Source: Clostridiales bacterium (GTDB taxonomy: Bacteria > Bacillota > Desulfitobacteriia > Desulfitobacteriales > Desulfitobacteriaceae). From it: DNA of 14,661 bases. The position numbers and the translations under genes are program-made. The notes beneath the pieces were generated by a model. The model was not told the origin of the DNA and searched no databases. It saw only the letters and a list, made by a program, of their open reading frames with translations. Below are positions 1-7,254 of the stretch, in pieces. The stretch's first letter is position 1. Every line of letters begins with the position of its first letter. The stretch lies in NCBI GenBank assembly GCA_027357125.1, contig DAHVVW010000010.1, forward strand, positions 1 to 14,661, read 5' to 3'.

Positions 1-1
1 G

Positions 2-1123
2 ATTACCCGTACCCGTCTGGTGCAAATAGGACTTGACCTTAAAATCGAGCATCGTATGGATCCCTTAGTTAATAATCTAAACGAGACGAATGTTTACCTG
101 GGCCGTCTGATGAACGATCTCCAGGAAAGTGTCATGCGCTTGCGGATGGTGCCAATCGGTACCGTCTTTAATCGGTTTCCACGCTTGGTGCGTGACCTTT
201 CGCGCAAGACTGGTAAAGATATCGAACTTGTGCTTAAAGGGGAAGACACTGAACTCGATAAAACAGTGGTTGAGGTCATCGGGGATCCCTTAATGCACCT
301 CATCCGCAACTCGGTCGACCACGGGATTGAATCCCCTGAAGAACGGCGGGCGGGGGGCAAACCGGAGACAGGGCACATTACGCTTGATGCCTATCACGAA
401 GGGAACCATATTGCCATTTTAGTATCTGATGACGGCGCGGGGCTTCCTTTGGCTAAGATCCGCCAGAATGCCATTGCCAGAGGGATGATCGGGGAGAGAG
501 AAGAACTCTCTGACCGTGATATTGCCAATCTTATTTTCCTGCCAGGTTTTAGCACTGCTGAGAAGGTGACAGATATTTCTGGGCGTGGTGTGGGCATGGA
601 TGTTGTGAAGAAAGCCTTAAACAACTTGGGCGGTATAATTGACATCGATACTCACCGGGGACAGGGAACGACCTTTACGATTCGGCTTCCGCTTACTTTG
701 GCTATTATTCAGGCCTTGCTGGTAGAAGTAGGGGATGAAATCTATGCCGTTCCCCTTTCTTCCGTGCTTGAGACCCTCCTGGTCCGACGCTCTGATATCA
801 AGACTGTCGGGGGTCTGCCCATGGTGCAGTTGCGTGGGAACACCCTGCCTCTGATCTCCCTGCAGGAAAAATTCGATTTGCCGAAGCAGGAAAGTCCAGG
901 CAGTGAGGTCTTCGTGGTAGTTGTTGGCTTAGGGGAAAAGTCCATCGGCTTGGTCGTCGACGGTTTACGCGGACAGCAGGAAATCGTGATTAAATCTCTG
1001 GGAGATCTCCTCAATAACTTGCCTGGTATTGCCGGGGCCACAATCCTCGGGGATGGCAAAGTAACATTAATCCTTGATATTGGGTCCCTGATTCAGGACC
1101 TCTTGGTTATGCGTAAGAGTTAA
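2..1123 (+). CDS. cheA: Chemotaxis histidine kinase CheA, 3' part (5' end outside window)
   Basis: CheA is the cytoplasmic kinase that autophosphorylates in response to receptor state and passes phosphate to CheY and CheB. Only the C-terminal portion is here; the reading frame is open back to base 2, so the GTG at 20 is internal and not a real start. Visible parts, in order: the end of the dimerisation (P3) helices with RMVPIGTVFNRF entering the catalytic domain; the P4 ATP-binding core with N box HLIRNSVDHG (296-325), G1 box DDGAG (428-442), F box FLPGF (536-550) and G2 box GRGVGMDVV (581-607); then a CheW-like P5 regulatory domain from about 700 to the TAA at 1121. The P1 phosphotransfer His and P2 domain would lie upstream. 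All ATP-site boxes look intact. cheW follows 15 nt later if the first ATG is used, 21 nt if the preferred one is. Assignment is essentially certain. Confidence 0.97.
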   Translation: MTRTRLVQIGLDLKIEHRMDPLVNNLNETNVYLGRLMNDLQESVMRLRMVPIGTVFNRFPRLVRDLSRKTGKDIELVLKGEDTELDKTVVEVIGDPLMHLIRNSVDHGIESPEERRAGGKPETGHITLDAYHEGNHIAILVSDDGAGLPLAKIRQNAIARGMIGEREELSDRDIANLIFLPGFSTAEKVTDISGRGVGMDVVKKALNNLGGIIDIDTHRGQGTTFTIRLPLTLAIIQALLVEVGDEIYAVPLSSVLETLLVRRSDIKTVGGLPMVQLRGNTLPLISLQEKFDLPKQESPGSEVFVVVVGLGEKSIGLVVDGLRGQQEIVIKSLGDLLNNLPGIAGATILGDGKVTLILDIGSLIQDLLVMRKS

Positions 1124-1132
1124 TATCGAACA

Positions 1133-1137
1133 GGGGG
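1133..1137 (+). promoter_or_regulatory. cheW ribosome binding site that decides the start
   Basis: GGGGG at 1133-1137 is the only Shine-Dalgarno-like stretch ahead of cheW. It lies 1 nt from the ATG at 1139 but 7 nt from the ATG at 1145. Normal spacing therefore favours 1145 as the start, giving a protein that begins MAEEQLV. The match is modest (a G run, not AGGAGG). Confidence 0.55.
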
Positions 1138-1144
1138 TATGGAT

Positions 1145-1591
1145 ATGGCGGAAGAACAACTGGTGACCTTTAGTCTCGGCTCGGAGGAATTTGGCGTAGA
1201 CATTATGCTCGTTCAGGAAATAATCCGCATTCCTCCGCTTACGAGGGTTCCCAAAGCTCCTCCTTATGTGGAAGGAGTGATAAACTTACGCGGGAATGTA
1301 ATTCCTGTGGTCAGCCTGCGCAAGCGTTTTGGCATGGATAAGGCTGAAGAGACTGACTTAAGCCGGATTATCGTTCTACAGGTTCAGAAAAAAGTCTTTG
1401 GTATCAGGGTTGATGCTGTTACGGAAGTTTTGCGCCTTGATACCGCTGCGATCGAACCGCCGCCGTCGGTGGCTCTGGGTATGGACTCGCAATTCATCCG
1501 TGGGGTGGGCAAAATCGGAGAACGCCTACTTATTCTCTTAGACCTCGACCATATCATGGGCGGGGAGATGAGCCATGAGTTTAGTGCCTGA
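1145..1591 (+). CDS. cheW: Chemotaxis coupling protein CheW
   Basis: CheW bridges chemoreceptors and the CheA P5 domain in the signalling array and has no enzyme activity. The 148-residue product is one CheW domain of ordinary length. It starts with LVTFSLGSEEFGVDI, continues with the strongly conserved VPKAPPYVEGVINLRG and IPVVSLRKRFG, and ends with the usual segment LLILLDLDHIM. The start at 1145 is preferred over the in-frame ATG at 1139 because of ribosome-site spacing; choosing 1139 adds only Met-Asp. The gene sits between cheA and cheB, and its last 17 nt overlap cheB, so the two are probably translationally coupled. Product call is very secure; the start is less so. Confidence 0.95.
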   Translation: MAEEQLVTFSLGSEEFGVDIMLVQEIIRIPPLTRVPKAPPYVEGVINLRGNVIPVVSLRKRFGMDKAEETDLSRIIVLQVQKKVFGIRVDAVTEVLRLDTAAIEPPPSVALGMDSQFIRGVGKIGERLLILLDLDHIMGGEMSHEFSA

Positions 1592-2753
1592 TTCCCGGAT
1601 TGGCGTACTAATTGTGGATGACTCCCCCTTTATGCGCTTGACGATACAGAAAATCCTTAGCCAAGATTCTGGAATTAGGGTACTGGATACAGCGAGGGAC
1701 GGGCGCGAAGGAATTGAAAAATTAAAAGCTCTCAAACCTCAAGTTGTGACCATGGATGTGGAAATGCCGGTGATTGACGGCTTGCAGGCCTTAGACGAGA
1801 TCATGCGCTGGCAGCCGACGCCGGTGATTGTCCTCAGTTCCCTCACGACTCAGGGGGCTGAAGCCACGCTTAAAGCCCTGGATTTGGGTGCTTTTGATGT
1901 GGTGGCTAAGCCTTCAGGAAGACCGGGGGCAGATTTGCAAGCTCTGACGCTGGAGCTAATTGATAAAATTAAAGCTGCAGCCGGAGTTAATTTAGCTCGT
2001 CTACGGCAAAGAGGTTCGACGGTCAGTGCAACTGGTGCGGGCACTACAGTGCGACCATTGGGTGCCGGAAACACATCCGCCAAAGGAGCAGCTACAGTCG
2101 GGTATAAGGGTGACGCGGCTGGGGGAAGTGCTCAGACGATTCGCGCGGCAGAGCGAACATCATGGCCCAGACATGTGCCGGAAATCGTGGCTATCGGTAC
2201 TTCAACCGGAGGGCCTTCCGCTCTTCAGGCAGTTCTGCCTCAACTTCCGGGAAATTTCCCGGTGCCGGTGATTGTGGCTCAGCATATGCCGCCAGGCTTT
2301 ACTGCGCCCTTGGCCGAAAGGCTCAACACCCTGTGCGCTCTCGAAGTTAAGGAAGGGATAGCAGGGGAAGTGTTAAAGGCCGGCAAAGTGTATATTGCTC
2401 CGGCCGGCAAACAGATGCAGGTGCAGCGCCGCGGGGGCCAGCTCGTCCTTCAGATTACGGACGAGTCCCCGATAACTACGCTCTACCGGCCTTCAGTGGA
2501 TGTAATGTTTCTCTCCCTGGCCAAGGAAGTGGGCAAAGGGACACTGGGCGTAGTCATGACTGGGATGGGGAATGACGGGATGCGCGGGATGCGCGAGATT
2601 AAAGCTCTTGAGGGGTTTGCAATTGCCGAAGCCGAGGAAACCTGTGTGGTTTACGGCATGCCCAGGGCTTTGGTCGAAGCCAAGCTAGCTGATCGCATCG
2701 TCCCGTTGGGGGAAATCGGGAAAACCATTACAGATTGTATCCTAAGGAGGTAA
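1575..2753 (+). CDS. cheB: Chemotaxis protein-glutamate methylesterase/deamidase CheB
   Basis: CheB removes methyl groups from (and deamidates) receptor glutamates and is activated by phosphate from CheA, giving adaptation. The 392-residue protein has the two expected domains. The receiver (about 8-125) has acidic pair D15/D16, phospho-acceptor D61 (in MDVEMP), S88/S89 and K112. The C-terminal methylesterase (about 203-390) has catalytic S210 in GTSTGGPS, H237 in AQHMPPGF and D334 in GMGNDG. Between them is a long Gly/Ala/Thr-rich linker, roughly 140-200. The ATG at 1575 is preceded by GGGGAG 7 nt upstream, inside cheW. The partner methyltransferase CheR is not in the window. The last codons (AGG AGG) form part of the ribosome site used by the next gene. 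All catalytic residues are present, so an active enzyme is expected. Confidence 0.97.
   Translation: MSLVPDSRIGVLIVDDSPFMRLTIQKILSQDSGIRVLDTARDGREGIEKLKALKPQVVTMDVEMPVIDGLQALDEIMRWQPTPVIVLSSLTTQGAEATLKALDLGAFDVVAKPSGRPGADLQALTLELIDKIKAAAGVNLARLRQRGSTVSATGAGTTVRPLGAGNTSAKGAATVGYKGDAAGGSAQTIRAAERTSWPRHVPEIVAIGTSTGGPSALQAVLPQLPGNFPVPVIVAQHMPPGFTAPLAERLNTLCALEVKEGIAGEVLKAGKVYIAPAGKQMQVQRRGGQLVLQITDESPITTLYRPSVDVMFLSLAKEVGKGTLGVVMTGMGNDGMRGMREIKALEGFAIAEAEETCVVYGMPRALVEAKLADRIVPLGEIGKTITDCILRR
2744..2750 (+). promoter_or_regulatory. flgC ribosome binding site embedded in the end of cheB
   Basis: AAGGAGG at 2744-2750 lies within the final codons of cheB, directly before its TAA. It is a near-perfect Shine-Dalgarno match but sits 12 nt from the flgC ATG at 2763, longer than the 5-9 nt seen for most genes here. 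No closer in-frame start codon exists between them. Confidence 0.6.
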
Positions 2754-2762
2754 GTAAGCCTT

Positions 2763-3281
2763 ATGGGGGTTTTTCAAGCGATTGATATCAGCGCGTCCGG
2801 CCTCACGGCCCAGCGCCTGCGTCTGGACCTCATTGCCAATAATATTGCGAATGTCAATACGACACGAACCGGACAGACTACCGCTGGCGGCAACCCTATT
2901 CCTTACCGGCGGCAAGTGGCCGTATTTGTGCCACGCCCGCCAGAGACAGGTTTTGCGCGAGTGTTTAGGCAAACCATAAACCAGTTTGGTCAGGCTGGCA
3001 CGTCTTTAACAGCCCCTTCTCCTGCGGGTAACGGAGTGCAAGTGGCAGCTGTAAGTGAAGATGAAGCCCCGTTTCGCCTTGAGTACAACCCGGATTCCCC
3101 GGATGCGGCCACTGTGGCGGAAGCAGGGATACCGGCAGGTTATGTTAGGTTGCCCAATGTTAATATCGTGACGGAAATGGTGGATATGATCTCCGCCTCG
3201 CGGGCGTATGAAGCCAATGTCACTGCGCTTAATGCCAGTAAGTCGATGGCGTCTAAGGCCTTAGAAATCGGAAGGGGGTAA
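2763..3281 (+). CDS. flgC: Flagellar basal-body proximal rod protein FlgC
   Basis: FlgC forms part of the proximal rod, exported through the type III gate and assembled above the MS ring. The N-terminus (FQAIDISASGLTAQRLRLDL, then ANNIANVNTTRT) and C-terminus (PNVNIVTEMVDMISASRAYE, then ANVTALNASK) are the paired rod/hook family signatures that form the coiled axial core. The 172-residue length exceeds the roughly 135-150 usual for FlgC. The excess lies mainly in the middle (about residues 59-90, rich in Pro, Thr, Gly and Gln), which would be surface-exposed. Its usual partner flgB is not upstream; cheB is. The start at 2763 gives the canonical MG-F-AI N-terminus. fliE follows after 4 nt. Identity is secure; the expanded middle is the unusual part. 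Confidence 0.96.
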   Translation: MGVFQAIDISASGLTAQRLRLDLIANNIANVNTTRTGQTTAGGNPIPYRRQVAVFVPRPPETGFARVFRQTINQFGQAGTSLTAPSPAGNGVQVAAVSEDEAPFRLEYNPDSPDAATVAEAGIPAGYVRLPNVNIVTEMVDMISASRAYEANVTALNASKSMASKALEIGRG

Positions 3282-3285
3282 TTAA

Positions 3286-3615
3286 ATGAGCATTAACGGG
3301 ATATTGCCGCTCTCCCCTCTGCCGCCCATCGGGCAAACAGGGGAAACCGCTGCAGTTAAAACTCCGGTTCTGGGGAACGGCGCAGCCAAAGCAGGTGTGG
3401 ATTTTAGCAAGTTCCTGCAGGAAGCCATTGACCAGGTAAATGCTCTGCAACAGAACGCGGAAGCTGCCAGCACCGGTTTAGCGACTGGGAAAATTCAAGA
3501 TCTGCACACGGCTATCATCGCCTTGGAAAAAGCGAGTCTCTCCATGTCGCTCACTGTCGAAGTGCGCAATAAAGTGCTCGATGCTTACCAGGAAATGATG
3601 CGGATGCAGATTTAG
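3286..3615 (+). CDS. fliE: Flagellar hook-basal body complex protein FliE
   Basis: FliE links the MS ring to the proximal rod and is among the first exported substrates. The 109-residue protein has a loose N-terminal region with Pro/Gly/Ala, then the conserved helical part from about residue 39 (DFSKFLQEAIDQVNALQQNA) through LHTAIIALEKASLSMSLTVE to VRNKVLDAYQEMMRMQI, which is the family's diagnostic C-terminus. The ATG at 3286 is preceded by GAAGGGGG about 7 nt upstream, inside the end of flgC. After the TAG comes the largest gap in the window (101 nt) before fliF. Confidence 0.96.
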   Translation: MSINGILPLSPLPPIGQTGETAAVKTPVLGNGAAKAGVDFSKFLQEAIDQVNALQQNAEAASTGLATGKIQDLHTAIIALEKASLSMSLTVEVRNKVLDAYQEMMRMQI

Positions 3616-3716
3616 TTATTTATGGTCTTCAACTTTGTATACGGACGCCTCTCGTATTTTAAGTAGGGTACAAACGAGGTAATTTTTTCCTAAAAGTTCT
3701 AGAAAGGAGGAGCACA
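3616..3716 (+). promoter_or_regulatory. fliE-fliF intergenic leader with possible hairpin over the fliF ribosome site
   Basis: This 101-nt stretch is the only sizeable non-coding interval. It ends with a strong ribosome site, AAAGGAGG (3703-3710), 6 nt before the fliF ATG. The upstream TTTCCT (3686-3691) can pair with AGGAGG (3705-3710) through four Watson-Crick and two G-U pairs, enclosing a 13-nt loop that holds the palindrome TTCTAGAA (3697-3704). That could mask the site. A second short inverted repeat, ATACG (3639-3643) with CGTAT (3653-3657), precedes four T residues but is only 5 bp. I see no convincing sigma-A or sigma-D promoter. A regulatory role is speculative. Confidence 0.35.
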
Positions 3717-5306
3717 ATGGATTTTTCTTGGGGTGGGATGCAAAAATCAGTGCGCGAGTTTTGGCAAAAGCTTTCTCGCCCGCAGAAGATTATTACAATC
3801 GTTGCTCCTCTGCTGGTGGCAACAGCTTTATTCGGGCTTATTATCTGGGCCAGTCAGCCGAACTATGTCTCTATTTATAAAGGGACAGAAGCGGAAGCAG
3901 GAGCCATCAGGAATAAACTAGTAGATCTTAAATTCAAATACCAATTGGCTGACGGCGGCACTAACATTTTAGTGCCTCAGGCTCAGGCTGCTGAAGCCAG
4001 GCTTCAGCTTGCGGTAGCAGATCTGCCGCAAGGGAGTAAGTTCAGTTACGACTACTTAAATCAAATGCGCATCGGAGAGACTGACGCTGACCGCAAGCTG
4101 CGCCAGCTCCTGGGACTGCAAAATGAACTGGAAACCACAATTAAGACTCTGGCCGGGGTGCAGGACTCCAGGGTACATATCGTGATGCCTGAAAAATCCC
4201 TGTTTGTAGAAAATGAGAAAAAAGCGACTGCTGCGGTTACTCTTAAACTTGCTCCCGGGACTAAACTGGGGGATGATCAAATCCGCGGGATTGCCAATCT
4301 CATGGCGGCTTCGGTCGAAGGACTGGAAATGCAGAATGTGACTGTTATGGATACAAACGGGAGCGTGCTTTCAGATGTCCTGGGCAACAGCAGTGATCCT
4401 AACCGCCTGACCGGCACCCAGCTTCAGCTTAAGCAGACAGTGGAAAACAATATCCAGAAGTCTGTGCAAAGCATGCTCGACCGCGTCTTCCCGGGACAAA
4501 CGGTGGTGCGCGCCAATGTCACTTTGAATTTTGATCAGGTCTCAGTAAAAGAGCAGAAAAACGGACCTGGGGCGGTCGTGAGCAAGGAGACCTCCACGGA
4601 AACGAGCACAAATGGCTCAGCTGCAGGAACTGTTCCGGGCACAAATACCAATATTCCGGGTTACCCCGCTCCTACTGCTTCCGGTACGCCTTCCAGTTCG
4701 AGTAGTTCGAAAACTACGGAAAATTTCCAGGTGGATGTTACCCAGACAGAAAAGATCATTAATCCGGGTTCGATCTCCCGCCTTTCAGTTTCCGTTATGC
4801 TGGACGGGGAGACGGTGACCCAGGCCCAAGCGGATCAGATCAAAGAAGTGGTGGCCTCGGCAGCCGGAATCGATGTTAACCGCGGGGATCAGATCCAGAT
4901 CGCGGCTATCCCGTTTGACAAGCAATCCCTGATGGCGGAAAAGGCTGCTATGGCGCAAGCAGAGCAGAAACAAAAAAATCTCACCTACGCTGAACTTGGA
5001 GCCGGGGTGTTGTTAGGTATTCTCTTTCTGTTGATCCTGTGGCGCGCACGCTCCAAGTATAGGCAGGGAGGATCCTTGGCCCTGGCCGGGTCATTTGAGC
5101 CTGTTCCCTTGGCGGCGGCGGAAGAACTTCTGCTGTCTCAGAGACAGGCGGAAGCAGAGGCTAAGTTTAAAATGGCTCAGAAACAGGCTAAGAGTGCCGA
5201 AGAGATCGAAAAGCAAAAAGTGAAAGAAGCAATCGAACTATACAGCCGCAATAATCCGGATGAGGTTGCCCGTTTGGTTAAAACCTGGCTGTCGGAGGAG
5301 AGATAG
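3717..5306 (+). CDS. fliF: Flagellar MS-ring protein FliF
   Basis: FliF oligomerises in the membrane to form the MS ring, the base on which rotor and export gate are built. The 529 residues show the full architecture: an N-terminal cytoplasmic segment, transmembrane helix about 24-46, the ring-building extracytoplasmic domains (YscJ-like region with NYVSIYKG, SRVHIVMPEKSLF and PNRLTGTQLQ), and a Ser/Thr/Gly/Pro-rich low-complexity stretch at about 285-335. Then come a second transmembrane helix at about 425-443 and a charged cytoplasmic tail ending NNPDEVARLVKTWLSEE, the FliG-binding end. Length is typical. The start has the strongest ribosome site nearby (AAAGGAGG, 6 nt spacing). Its TAG directly abuts the fliG ATG, so the two binding partners are likely made in coupled fashion. 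Confidence 0.97.
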   Translation: MDFSWGGMQKSVREFWQKLSRPQKIITIVAPLLVATALFGLIIWASQPNYVSIYKGTEAEAGAIRNKLVDLKFKYQLADGGTNILVPQAQAAEARLQLAVADLPQGSKFSYDYLNQMRIGETDADRKLRQLLGLQNELETTIKTLAGVQDSRVHIVMPEKSLFVENEKKATAAVTLKLAPGTKLGDDQIRGIANLMAASVEGLEMQNVTVMDTNGSVLSDVLGNSSDPNRLTGTQLQLKQTVENNIQKSVQSMLDRVFPGQTVVRANVTLNFDQVSVKEQKNGPGAVVSKETSTETSTNGSAAGTVPGTNTNIPGYPAPTASGTPSSSSSSKTTENFQVDVTQTEKIINPGSISRLSVSVMLDGETVTQAQADQIKEVVASAAGIDVNRGDQIQIAAIPFDKQSLMAEKAAMAQAEQKQKNLTYAELGAGVLLGILFLLILWRARSKYRQGGSLALAGSFEPVPLAAAEELLLSQRQAEAEAKFKMAQKQAKSAEEIEKQKVKEAIELYSRNNPDEVARLVKTWLSEER

Positions 5307-6311
5307 ATGGCACAAGACTTAAACGGTATCCAGAAAGCTGCTATTCTCCTGATTACGCTGGGTACGGAACATTCGGCGCGCGTAGTGCAGCATTTAAGCG
5401 ATCCTGAGATTGAACAACTTACTTTGGAGATGGCAAATATCCGAAAAATTGCCCCGGAAAGCCGCAACCAGGTGATTGAAGAATTTCATCAGATGTGCAT
5501 CGCCAATGATTATATTGCCCAGGGAGGGATTGAGTACGCCCGAGATGTCTTAGAACGAGCTTTGGGGGAACAGAAAGCATTTGAGATTATTACGCGCCTC
5601 TCTTCTTCCTTGAAAATGCGGCCCTTTGACATGGTGCGCCGTACCGATCCCAAGCAACTGCTCACGTTCATTCAGGGGGAACACCCGCAAACTATTTCCT
5701 TAATCATGTCCCACTTGCCGCCGGACAAATCAGCCATCCTGATTTCAAGCCTGACTCCGGAGCGCCAGGCGGATGTGACCAAACGCATGGCTTTAATGGG
5801 GCGGACCAGCCCGGACGTGCTGAAAGAGATTGAAAAGGTGCTGGAGAGGAAAATCTCGAGTCTGGCACCCCAGGATTACTCCAGTTCCGGCGGAATTCAG
5901 AGTGTGGTTGATATGCTTAACCGCGCTGATCCGGGGACTCTTAAGAATGTGATGGACACCTTGGAAATGGACGATCCGGATTTGGCCGAGCAGATTAAGA
6001 GGCAAATGTTTGTATTCGAAGATATTGTTATACTTGATGACCGCGGTGTCCAGTTGGTGTTGCGCGAAGTGGAAACGAAAGACTTGGCCTTGGCTTTAAA
6101 AGGATCGAATCCGGAAGTTTCTCAGAAAGTGCAGTCCAATATGTCAGCGCGGGCGGCCCAAATGCTCAAGGAAGATATGGAATTTATGGGTCCGGTGCGC
6201 TTACGCGATGTAGAAGATGCTCAGCAGCGCATTGTAAAGGTTATCCGCAAGCTCGAAGAAAGCGGTGCCATAGTTATTTCAAGAGGTGGTAGCGATGAAA
6301 TCATTTACTAG
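5307..6311 (+). CDS. fliG: Flagellar motor switch protein FliG
   Basis: FliG is the rotor protein that meets the stator and converts ion flow into torque; it sits on the FliF tail and below binds FliM. The 334-residue product has the N-terminal FliF-binding domain (GIQKAAILLITLG), the middle domain with the EHPQTI motif at 125-130, and the C-terminal torque domain. The charged residues known from E. coli FliG (K264, R281, D288, D289, R297) appear to correspond to K265 (ALALKG), R282 (SARAA), E289, D290 and R298 (GPVRL). All keep their charge sign, so the protein should be functional. The ribosome site GGAGGAG lies in the end of fliF. The last 17 nt overlap fliH. Confidence 0.97.
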   Translation: MAQDLNGIQKAAILLITLGTEHSARVVQHLSDPEIEQLTLEMANIRKIAPESRNQVIEEFHQMCIANDYIAQGGIEYARDVLERALGEQKAFEIITRLSSSLKMRPFDMVRRTDPKQLLTFIQGEHPQTISLIMSHLPPDKSAILISSLTPERQADVTKRMALMGRTSPDVLKEIEKVLERKISSLAPQDYSSSGGIQSVVDMLNRADPGTLKNVMDTLEMDDPDLAEQIKRQMFVFEDIVILDDRGVQLVLREVETKDLALALKGSNPEVSQKVQSNMSARAAQMLKEDMEFMGPVRLRDVEDAQQRIVKVIRKLEESGAIVISRGGSDEIIY

Positions 6312-7254
6312 TCAGCGGGTAGTAAAAAGCTACGCGGTTGAAGTCTCCGCTCCCAGGGTGCTGGATTGCCAAGCTGACGCCTTTCGATCCCTAATGTCCC
6401 GTCTGACAGTGGTTACGGTGGACGAAGATAAAGAAGTTCTGAGGGCCGTGAAGAATGAAGATGTGCAGGAATGGTTCTTCTCTGAGACAGAAAACGTGGT
6501 ACAGGGCGGAAATCGTTTTTGGAGCAAAAATGGCGCTGAGAGTGAAGATGATCCTGAGAAGCAAGATGGTGCTCAGAGCGTAGAGCAGGCTAAGGCTGCA
6601 GAGGAAGCAACGGCGATTATAGCCAAGGCGCGCGCAGAGGCTGCAGAGATTCGCCGCCAGGCCGAAGAGGATGGAGCGGCAATTCTAGCCAAGGCCAGGG
6701 CAGAGGAAGAAAGCCTCCGCCTCCAGCTTGAAGCGGATGTACGGTCAGAGGTATTTCCCCAGGCGCAGCAGGAAGGGTATGAAGAGGGAGTGCGAGCGGG
6801 GAGAGAAGAGGGTGCGAACTTGCGGGCTGAGGCCTACGCGCTCCTGAATCTGGCGCAAACAGCACTAGAAGCAGAATATGTTAAAGTTGATGAAGAAATT
6901 TTGCACCTGTCAATCTTGATTGCCGAGCGCCTGGCGCGGGCCGCGTTAACTATAGATCCTGCGCGCTTGGTGGCGATCGTGAGAAATTTGAGCCTTTTGC
7001 CCCAGGAACGGCAGGGATGGAGGCTTCATCTTGCTGCCGCAGATGCTGATTGGATACAACGATTAGAGCCGGGTGAATTGCCCTGTCCGTGGGTTGTGGA
7101 TGAAAGCCTGAATAGAGGAGACTGTGTGCTCGAATGCCAGGAGGGAATTTTTGATGCCAGGGTAGCAACCCAGCTTGAGAGACTGGAAGAGGCATTACGG
7201 GAGGAACTAAGACGTGGGACAGTGGCAGAGGCTGGCTCGGATAGCGGAGAATAG
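6295..7254 (+). CDS. fliH: Flagellar export ATPase regulator FliH
   Basis: FliH is the peripheral stalk of the export ATPase: it binds and restrains FliI and links it to the C ring. I place the start at the ATG at 6295, with AAGAGGTGG just upstream, giving 319 residues. A GTG at 6286 in frame is possible but lies inside that ribosome site. The protein has a variable N-terminus, a long Ala/Glu/Arg coiled coil (about 95-150), the GxxxG ladder GYEEGVRAGREEG characteristic of FliH, and a C-terminal domain ending IFDARVATQLERLEEAL, similar to the E subunit of V-type ATPases. Overall similarity is weaker than for its neighbours, as is usual for FliH, but position and motifs agree. It overlaps fliG by 17 nt and fliI by 41 nt. 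Confidence 0.93.
   Translation: MKSFTSQRVVKSYAVEVSAPRVLDCQADAFRSLMSRLTVVTVDEDKEVLRAVKNEDVQEWFFSETENVVQGGNRFWSKNGAESEDDPEKQDGAQSVEQAKAAEEATAIIAKARAEAAEIRRQAEEDGAAILAKARAEEESLRLQLEADVRSEVFPQAQQEGYEEGVRAGREEGANLRAEAYALLNLAQTALEAEYVKVDEEILHLSILIAERLARAALTIDPARLVAIVRNLSLLPQERQGWRLHLAAADADWIQRLEPGELPCPWVVDESLNRGDCVLECQEGIFDARVATQLERLEEALREELRRGTVAEAGSDSGE
6613..6726 (+). repeat. Diverged 66-nt tandem repeat inside fliH coiled coil
   Basis: The 48-nt segment 6613-6660 (encoding AIIAKARAEAAEIRRQ) resembles 6679-6726 (encoding AILAKARAEEESLRLQ), offset by 66 nt or 22 residues. The shared DNA core includes TAGCCAAGG and GCAGAGG. It may be an old in-frame duplication or simply convergent Ala/Glu/Arg coiled-coil composition. 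A 22-residue offset is close to three heptads (21). Confidence 0.45.

Noticed and set aside
20..22. GTG at 20 as the true start of cheA
   Set aside because: The frame is open to base 2 and the encoded part begins within the dimerisation region, so the gene simply continues upstream of the window.
3639..3660. Hairpin ATACG...CGTAT followed by TTTT as an intrinsic terminator after fliE
   Set aside because: Only 5 bp with a 9-nt loop and a short T run; too weak for a terminator, and fliF clearly continues the operon.
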